Source: Verrucomicrobiales bacterium (lineage in GTDB: Bacteria; Verrucomicrobiota; Verrucomicrobiia; Verrucomicrobiales; DEV007). Taken from it: a stretch of DNA of 6,432 bases. The position numbers and the translations under genes were made by a program. Positions 1 through 4,732 of the stretch are shown here, piece by piece (position 1 is the first letter of the stretch; the number at the start of each line of letters is the position of its first letter). Location of the stretch: NCBI GenBank assembly GCA_002684575.1, contig NYVP01000097.1:17680-24111 (forward strand), written 5' to 3'. The notes beneath the pieces are model-generated. The model was given only the letters and a program-made list of their open reading frames with translations, was not told the DNA's origin and did no database searches.

Positions 1-1
1 A

Positions 2-58
2 ACAAAACTCTCATTTTTCATTATCAGCTCCTGGGTATTGACGGTCATTGCCTTAGCT
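2..58 (+). other. Signal-peptide coding stretch (C-terminal part) of the EEP protein
   Basis: Read in the frame of the EEP gene, these bases encode a lysine followed by an uninterrupted hydrophobic run (LSFFIISSWVLTVIALA) and then acidic DE. This matches the h-region plus an AxA type I signal-peptidase site, with predicted cleavage after ALA. The n-region and initiator codon would be just left of base 1. No lipobox cysteine is present, so a soluble exported protein is more likely than a lipoprotein. Confidence 0.65.
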
Positions 59-814
59 GACGAAACTAAATCACTATCAAGAGGCTTTAAGCCAACATTA
101 AAACAATTTATTAAAAAAGCCCATAACCATATTAGGGTAATATCAGTTAACTGTAACGGCCGTAATTTGAATATTGTCCGAGAGGCAATGGAATTTAATC
201 CGGACATCATTTTTATTCAAGAATCTCCCTCTCCCAATGAATTGCTCTCTTTATTAGAAAAAGAAAATTATAATTCCTATCGAACAATTGGAGGATGGGA
301 TTGTGCAATAATTGCTAAAGGAATCCTAACAAAAAGAAAATACCCATCAATTCTCTTCAATCATTCTGCCGGCGCATCTATTAGACTAGACACTGGAGCC
401 AAAATTGAACTATTAAGTCTTCATTTAGAAAGGGCCATAACTCGATGGGATCTTTGGAACCCTGAGTGCTGGATTGAGCATAATAAAAGAAATCAAGACA
501 GAAAAAATCAACTAACTCATTTATTGTCTGAAGTACAAACTCATTCAGGCAACATGCCTATTTTATTTGGTGGTGATTTTAACTCTTCCTATCAAAGCAA
601 CCTCTATCGAATTATACCTGAAAACTTCACGAACACATTTGATGAGAAGGGCAAAGGAATTGGAAATACTTTTACAAACTACTTCCCTATAATTCGAATC
701 GACCATATTTATTGTTCGGAACATTTCGCTGTTAAGGATTCAAGATCCGCGAAAACTCAAAACTCAGATCATCGAATGGTCATCAGCGATCTGATGTTGG
801 AGTCATCTGATTAA
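2..814 (+). CDS. Exported endonuclease/exonuclease/phosphatase (EEP) family protein, 5' end outside the window
   Basis: Metal-dependent phosphoesterase of the EEP (DNase I/exonuclease III-like) fold. Counting from the TTG at 38, the visible family motifs are N38 (VNCNG), E62 (FIQES), H129 (LSLHLE), D180 and N182 (GGDFNSS), D222-H223 (RIDHIY) and D244-H245 (SDHRMV). The catalytic and metal-binding set therefore looks complete. A start at TTG 38 is doubtful: the frame is open back to base 2 and reads TKLSFFIISSWVLTVIALA followed by DE, which is a good signal-peptide core with an ALA cleavage site. I infer that the true start lies before the window and that the mature protein (about 250 aa) works in the periplasm or outside. 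The substrate (DNA, RNA, phospholipid or sugar phosphate) cannot be told from motifs. No partner gene is visible upstream. It converges on the OsmC gene with a 2-bp gap. The family call is firm; the start and substrate are not. Confidence 0.85.
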   Translation, partial: TKLSFFIISSWVLTVIALADETKSLSRGFKPTLKQFIKKAHNHIRVISVNCNGRNLNIVREAMEFNPDIIFIQESPSPNELLSLLEKENYNSYRTIGGWDCAIIAKGILTKRKYPSILFNHSAGASIRLDTGAKIELLSLHLERAITRWDLWNPECWIEHNKRNQDRKNQLTHLLSEVQTHSGNMPILFGGDFNSSYQSNLYRIIPENFTNTFDEKGKGIGNTFTNYFPIIRIDHIYCSEHFAVKDSRSAKTQNSDHRMVISDLMLESSD

Positions 815-816
815 AC

Positions 817-1230
817 TCAATCGTCCTGCCAAGTAAAAATTATATGTTTTTCTATCTCAGGGTGCAAAGAGTGATGAACAGGACAATTTAACATAGCATC
901 TTCTATCAAATCCTTTTTTGGATGATTAGAAGATAATGGTATTTTGAAGTTTATAGATATCTTAGAAATTCTTCGAGGCAGATCGGGACTCATTTCTTTC
1001 TTAACTTTGCCTTTAACTTCACCAAGATCGATATCATTATTTTTTGCAACAATCCCTAAAATCGTAAGCATACAAACTCCAAGTGAGCTTGCACATAGAT
1101 CTGTAGGGGAAAACGCTTCTCCTTTTCCCTGGTTATCAACAGGTGCGTCTGTTTCTATTACTGCTCCTGATTGAAGATGTTTTGCAGTGGTGTGAAGTTC
1201 ACCAGTATAGTTTATATCAATCTCTACCAT
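817..1230 (-). CDS. OsmC/Ohr family protein (putative thiol-dependent peroxidase)
   Basis: A 137-aa protein, the usual length for the OsmC/YhfA group. Members reduce organic hydroperoxides through a two-cysteine active site in the cytoplasm. The typical order is visible: N-terminal beta strands (GELHTTAKHLQSGAVIETDAP), the SPTDLCASSLGVCMLTILG helix with C53 as the likely peroxidatic cysteine, and the LNCPVHHSLHP segment with C116 as the likely resolving cysteine. An extra cysteine, C46, precedes the helix. The C46/C53 spacing and the NCPVHHSL segment look more like the general OsmC or YhfA-like branch than Ohr proper, so the substrate is uncertain. ATG at 1230 is used; it has an A-rich leader (AAAAAATTTAAA) and no clear Shine-Dalgarno. 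The gene is 103 bp downstream of the kinase on the same strand, but a terminator-like hairpin lies between them, so it is probably transcribed separately. Confidence 0.9.
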   Translation of the reverse strand: MVEIDINYTGELHTTAKHLQSGAVIETDAPVDNQGKGEAFSPTDLCASSLGVCMLTILGIVAKNNDIDLGEVKGKVKKEMSPDLPRRISKISINFKIPLSSNHPKKDLIEDAMLNCPVHHSLHPEIEKHIIFTWQDD

Positions 1231-1277
1231 TTTAAATTTTTTGGTAGATTAACCACTTTAATTCGGTATTACCATTT

Positions 1278-1320
1278 AAAACTTTCATGATCTTTTTAGG
1301 AAAAATCATTTCATTGAAAG
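1278..1320 (-). terminator. Terminator-like hairpin after the kinase gene
   Basis: On the minus strand, 13 bp after the kinase stop, the arms CTTTC (1320-1316) and GAAAG (1286-1282) enclose an inner stem ATGAT/ATCAT plus TTTT/AAAA, with a small bulge and a TCCTA loop. The structure runs straight into TTTT (1281-1278). The shape fits a weak Rho-independent terminator for the sigma-kinase unit. The stem is AT-rich and the 5' arm carries a bulge, so efficiency may be low and some read-through into the OsmC gene is possible. Confidence 0.45.
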
Positions 1321-1333
1321 ATCCATCAAAGTG

Positions 1334-3985
1334 CTAATCATCCTCATAAAGAGCTAATCTAAACCCATAAGACAAGCCCTTCTTTTCTGGAACTTGAACG
1401 TTCCTGTATGAAGATAAAAAACTTTGTTTTTTGTATGATTCATAGCTACCACCGCGTGCGACGGCCCACTGACTGAATGAGGATTGCCCCCCATATAATT
1501 CTTCAACCCATTCCCAAAGGTTTCCAGACAAATCATAAAACCCATTCTTATTTGGTGGAAAACTTGCAACTGGTGCAGCTAGTGGGTAGTCGTCGGAGTA
1601 GGACTCCAGAAACTTTCCATCTGATGCCCAGCTACTGGAAGATTTATCAGCCATGTTAATTGTTCTTATGTCGGGAGGCCAATCACTATCCCATGGAAAT
1701 TTTCCATCAATCAATTTATCCCTTGCTGAAGGGCTCTCTCCTTTTTCATCCTCTAATCCAGCCGCCAAGCTCCAATCTTCATCTTTTGGTAACTGATATC
1801 TCTGAGAATAACTAATCAAACCTTTATCTCTCTCGTAATTTGTCAACCAATCACAAAAGCGATTTATCTCATCAATACTAATATTTGCTTTAGGGTAATT
1901 AGGTAAATCATCAGATGGGTCGATATCATCTTTTTTCAGATTATTAAGAGAACAATAAAATTCATAATCTTTGTTTCTAGTTTCCCATGCAGCCATCATA
2001 ACTCTTTCCTTTAAAGGAATCATTGGAACACCCAAACTATTATTCCATTTCTTGGTCATATCAGCTCCAGCACTTAATCTCATTCTGACGCTGACGTAAT
2101 GATCAATATTAGGCTGGAGTTCAAGTATTCTTTTTTCATCACGATATCCCTTTAGGCGCAAGATTATCTCCAGCCGCTCAGGCTTGATATCCGACAATGT
2201 TAAATTCGTTTTCCCAATCAACATATTTTTTAAAAAAACAGAAGCAGAACTTGGAAAAGATTGAATCTCAAGTTGTGCATAACTGGGACTTTGAACAGAG
2301 GCAAATAAAGGGAATCTACGTTCAAAAACATCTTTACCATATTTTACATCAGTCTTCTCATGGTCTATTCCTTTATTCAAAATATAATATTGATTGTCTG
2401 ATAGATACCCCTTCTGCCTTTCAATAAAAGTTAGCCATTCAAAAAATAAACCAGCTGTTTTTTCCCCTACTAATGCAGTTCTTAACTCCTCTAAATTCTC
2501 CTGCCCTGTAACAAAAATATTAGCTTCATGATAATCAATAGTTTGTTGCTTTTCTTTAATGAAATTTTCAAACACCGAAAGGTTCATTGGAAAGAATGAA
2601 ATATGCGCGCCATCTTTTGGAACAAAGGTCATTCCAAGAGAATTATTCCATATACTATCATTCAATGGAGGCTTAAAAAATTCCAACATTCCTCCAAGAG
2701 CAATGGTTTCATTCTCAATTACTATCCCTTCAACTCGTTTCGGCCTGTATCCCTCAAGTAACAACTCATAAGCGACATTACCGACTGGGACTTCAGTTAA
2801 AAAAAGATCTGTTGAAGTATCTCCTACAATTTCTTTTTCTCCATTTTCTAAAATCTTAAAAACATCTGCTCCAGAAGGCACCGAAGCTAATCTAACATTA
2901 CCTGTCTCATTACCTGTTTCAGTACCTGTTTCAGTACCTGTTTCAGTACCTGTTTCAGTACCTGTCTCAGTACCTGTTTCAGTACCTGTCTCAGTACCTG
3001 TTTCAGTACCTGTCTCAGTACCGAGTTTATGAATAGGTGTGTTGTTATTTACGATATTTTCTAAATTAAAATTAGTAAAAGAATAAGCCACAAAACCTAT
3101 TACCATAAGAATTAAAGCAGCAATGTAGGATTTGCTAAGCCCCTTTGAGGCATTAGATGATTCTAGAATCGATTGAATATCTTCAGCCATTTTTGAGGCT
3201 TTTTTATACCTCTTTGCGGCATTATTTGAACAAGCAATACAAATAATCTCGTTCATCTTTTGCCACTTTATTTTTTCTTCACTATTCCCCTTAAATTCAG
3301 TAATAGATGGAAAATCAAATCTATCTCTTCCTGAACTCATTTCATATAATACCATTCCTAAGCTAAAAAGGTCAGCCTCAGGCTTTCCAGGACCTTCAGG
3401 AGGAACGAAGCCTTCTGTTCCGACAAAAGTGCGCTGGCCAGTTGCCGCAACTAAACCTATGTCTGCAATCTTTGGAATTCCCTCAACGAAAATAATATTT
3501 GATGGCTTAATATCTCGATGAGCAAGCCCAGCATCATGAATATGATTTAAAGCATCGACCATAACTGATCCCCATTCGCAACAGTCTTTGAGAGATATTC
3601 TACCCTGATTAGTAATTTCATTAGATAGATTCTTAGGAGCATACTGATCAGGAACAATAACAGGGCCACTAATTTGATCATCAGCAACCTCCATTACGTA
3701 ATAGTAAAATTGATCCTCATCGTTCCTTCCCACATGGAGGATATCAACCAATCCAGGGTGGCCTCTAGAAATTGGTTCGAAAAATTTTATGCCTTCAAAT
3801 TCCCTCTCAAAGGTTTTTTCATGCTCAAAATCAGATCTGCTGACAACTTTAATAGCCCGCATCACACCGGTAACTCCCCGAGCAAGCCAAACTTCACCAT
3901 AAGAACCCTTGCCAATAATTCTAATTATTTCATAATCAGGAATATTAGGAAAATTTTCAGTTTTATTAGAAAAGTTCTTTTTCAA
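1334..3985 (-). CDS. Transmembrane Ser/Thr protein kinase with PEGA and SUMF1/FGE-like sensor modules
   Basis: An 883-aa Hanks-type kinase fused to an extracytoplasmic sensor. The kinase domain (about 18-275) has the glycine loop GKGSYGEV (25-32), K46 in AIKVV, the catalytic loop HRDIKPSN (156-163), metal-binding D175 in a DIG triad instead of DFG, GTEGFVPPEG (189-198), D205 and R259. One helix (286-306) follows lysines K281 and K285, so the kinase faces the cytoplasm. Outside come ten 4-residue repeats (323-362), PEGA (about 363-433), a truncated FGE-like half (446-545), a second PEGA (570-638) and a full FGE-like domain (646-880: YQLPKDEDW, LSGNLWEWV, ARGGSY, GFRLA). The ARGGSY region has no cysteines, so formylglycine-generating activity is unlikely and ligand binding is more plausible. 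TTG at 3985 is the only usable start: an in-frame TGA lies 7 codons upstream and no other start codon precedes the glycine loop. It overlaps the sigma gene by 20 bp, implying coupled translation. Confidence 0.9.
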   Translation of the reverse strand: MKKNFSNKTENFPNIPDYEIIRIIGKGSYGEVWLARGVTGVMRAIKVVSRSDFEHEKTFEREFEGIKFFEPISRGHPGLVDILHVGRNDEDQFYYYVMEVADDQISGPVIVPDQYAPKNLSNEITNQGRISLKDCCEWGSVMVDALNHIHDAGLAHRDIKPSNIIFVEGIPKIADIGLVAATGQRTFVGTEGFVPPEGPGKPEADLFSLGMVLYEMSSGRDRFDFPSITEFKGNSEEKIKWQKMNEIICIACSNNAAKRYKKASKMAEDIQSILESSNASKGLSKSYIAALILMVIGFVAYSFTNFNLENIVNNNTPIHKLGTETGTETGTETGTETGTETGTETGTETGTETGTETGNETGNVRLASVPSGADVFKILENGEKEIVGDTSTDLFLTEVPVGNVAYELLLEGYRPKRVEGIVIENETIALGGMLEFFKPPLNDSIWNNSLGMTFVPKDGAHISFFPMNLSVFENFIKEKQQTIDYHEANIFVTGQENLEELRTALVGEKTAGLFFEWLTFIERQKGYLSDNQYYILNKGIDHEKTDVKYGKDVFERRFPLFASVQSPSYAQLEIQSFPSSASVFLKNMLIGKTNLTLSDIKPERLEIILRLKGYRDEKRILELQPNIDHYVSVRMRLSAGADMTKKWNNSLGVPMIPLKERVMMAAWETRNKDYEFYCSLNNLKKDDIDPSDDLPNYPKANISIDEINRFCDWLTNYERDKGLISYSQRYQLPKDEDWSLAAGLEDEKGESPSARDKLIDGKFPWDSDWPPDIRTINMADKSSSSWASDGKFLESYSDDYPLAAPVASFPPNKNGFYDLSGNLWEWVEELYGGQSSFSQWAVARGGSYESYKKQSFLSSYRNVQVPEKKGLSYGFRLALYEDD
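2900..3019 (-). repeat. Ten exact 12-bp tandem repeats encoding (TETG)9-NETG
   Basis: The unit ACT-GAR-ACA-GGT occurs ten times with an exact 12-bp period inside the kinase gene (residues 323-362). Only the Glu codon varies, plus one ACT-to-AAT change (T to N) in the last unit. In gene order the Glu codons run GAG GAA GAG GAA GAG GAA GAA GAA GAA GAG, so the first six units form three 24-bp repeats. This near-identity at silent sites points to recent expansion by slippage or recombination. The repeat begins 16 residues after the membrane helix and makes a flexible, acidic, Thr-rich stalk between the membrane and the first PEGA domain. Confidence 0.95.
3068..3130 (-). other. Single transmembrane helix of the kinase
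   Basis: Residues 286-306 (SYIAALILMVIGFVAYSFTNF region) form the only long hydrophobic run in the protein. Lysines on the N-terminal side and an Asn-rich, non-basic C-terminal side follow the positive-inside rule. This places the kinase domain in the cytoplasm and the repeat, PEGA and FGE-like parts outside. Confidence 0.85.
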
Positions 3986-4613
3986 GTTTTTGAATTTCTT
4001 TTTTCAAAATTGACCCTACACGATGCTTCGCAAGATAAACTTGCGCAACGCTTACACCTAACTCATCTCTCACTTTTTCTGCTTCCCAACCTTGGATAAC
4101 GTAACAGTCAAAAATTTGATACTGTCTAGGAGACACTTTTTCTTTAACCCTATCTATTCCCCTATCGGTTAAGCTTTTTTTCCACTCTGATTCCCATATT
4201 CTCTCTAAAAGTGGACCGTCAAGATCCTCTACCTTATCAATCGGCGACGCTCCTGAATCATCCTCATAATCGACCAATTCAATAACATCTTTTTCCTTTT
4301 TTCTTTTCCTAAATTGGTCAGCTATCCTCCATCTAGTAAGATTCATTAACCACGCTTTAAATGAACCTTGCTTGGAATCATACTTTCCCTCCTTCTGTTG
4401 TTTCGCAATAGCAATAATTGTCTCTTGAACAGCATCAAATGCCTCTTCATTTCTCAACCCTGATTTTATTGCGACGCTATAAATCAATCTCCAATAGGTT
4501 CTGTAAAAATCATCCCAGCTTTTTTGATCTTCCCAATCATTAAGGCGCTCAATCAGACTCTTTCGTGTCCTTTGAAATTCCCTATATTGTGGATCTTCGG
4601 GCGTAATCGACAT
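3966..4613 (-). CDS. ECF-type sigma-70 family RNA polymerase sigma factor, partner of the overlapping kinase
   Basis: A 215-aa factor with only the two core sigma regions. Region 2 spans about 32-104 (FYRTYWRLIYSVAIKSG, DAVQETIIAIAK, GSFKAWLMNLTRWRIAD, then basic QFRKRKKEKD). Region 4 spans about 150-215 with a helix-turn-helix near 177-199 (EAEKVRDELGVSVAQVYLAK). It directs RNA polymerase to an unseen set of promoters. The TRKSLIERLNDWEDQKSW opening is typical of the planctomycete/verrucomicrobial ECF groups linked to Ser/Thr kinases. I chose ATG at 4613. The frame can be extended to a GTG at 4649, adding MFHNLIALLWYK, but those hydrophobic residues are atypical for a sigma factor and the GTG sits inside a perfect palindrome, so it is more likely leader DNA. 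No clear Shine-Dalgarno precedes either start. The 3' end overlaps the kinase start by 20 bp. No anti-sigma gene is visible, so the kinase is the natural candidate controller (inference). Confidence 0.9.
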   Translation of the reverse strand: MSITPEDPQYREFQRTRKSLIERLNDWEDQKSWDDFYRTYWRLIYSVAIKSGLRNEEAFDAVQETIIAIAKQQKEGKYDSKQGSFKAWLMNLTRWRIADQFRKRKKEKDVIELVDYEDDSGASPIDKVEDLDGPLLERIWESEWKKSLTDRGIDRVKEKVSPRQYQIFDCYVIQGWEAEKVRDELGVSVAQVYLAKHRVGSILKKEIQKLEKELF

Positions 4614-4637
4614 TTTATACCATAATAAAGCAATTAG

Positions 4638-4652
4638 ATTGTGAAACACAAT
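4638..4652. promoter_or_regulatory. Perfect 15-bp palindrome, candidate operator
   Basis: ATTGTG-AAA-CACAAT has perfect 6-bp arms around a 3-bp spacer. It lies in the divergent region 25 bp before the chosen sigma start and 80 bp before the dehydratase start, upstream of the latter's putative -35. The geometry suits a homodimeric repressor or activator. It could act on the sigma-kinase leader, the dehydratase promoter or both. It is not a recognisable CRP site (TGTGA-N6-TCACA) and I cannot assign a regulator. Confidence 0.4.
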
Positions 4653-4687
4653 GGCATAGCTCTATATTTCCAAACGAGAAGCAAAAT

Positions 4688-4715
4688 TTGAATAAAGATT
4701 ATTAGGAATTATTAT
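4688..4715 (+). promoter_or_regulatory. Putative sigma-70-like promoter of the dehydratase gene
   Basis: TTGAAT (4688-4693), a 16-bp spacer and TATTAT (4710-4715) resemble housekeeping -35 and -10 boxes. Transcription would start near 4722, only about 11 nt before the ATG at 4733. That would give a near-leaderless mRNA, consistent with the absence of a Shine-Dalgarno at normal distance (the only purine patch, AGGAA at 4704-4708, is 24 nt away). In such AT-rich DNA chance matches are common. Confidence 0.35.
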
Positions 4716-4719
4716 AGCA
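4711..4719 (-). promoter_or_regulatory. Putative extended -10 promoter of the sigma-kinase unit
   Basis: On the minus strand the bases read TGCTATAAT, a perfect extended -10 (TGN plus TATAAT). No good -35 is seen at 17-18 bp, which extended -10 promoters tolerate. Transcription would begin near 4704, giving a leader of about 90 nt before the ATG at 4613 that includes the palindrome at 4638-4652. The box overlaps the opposing -10 candidate of the dehydratase gene. Confidence 0.5.
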
Positions 4720-4732
4720 TTCTCACTAACTA

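Noticed and set aside
836..852. AAAAATTATATGTTTTT as a bidirectional terminator between the convergent genes
   Set aside because: The stem is 5 A-T pairs only, inside OsmC coding sequence, and too weak to list as a feature.
944..1174. 76-codon open frame on the plus strand inside the OsmC gene
   Set aside because: It is antisense to a clear OsmC gene with family motifs, and its translation matches no recognisable family.
1265..1274. GGTATTACC near the OsmC promoter as an operator
   Set aside because: Arms of 4 bp around one base are too short to separate from chance, and no clear -35/-10 pair for OsmC was found next to it.
2900..3019. CRISPR array
   Set aside because: The 12-bp units are directly adjacent with no spacers and are translated in frame within the kinase gene.
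3674..4099. 141-codon plus-strand open frame across the kinase start and sigma end
   Set aside because: It is antisense to conserved kinase glycine-loop and sigma region 4 coding sequence, and its product looks like reverse-complement noise.
4614..4649. GTG start at 4649 extending the sigma factor to 227 aa
   Set aside because: The extra residues MFHNLIALLWYK are hydrophobic and unlike sigma factor N-termini. The GTG lies in a perfect palindrome and has no good ribosome-binding site. The ATG at 4613 fits the family start better, though the longer form is not excluded.
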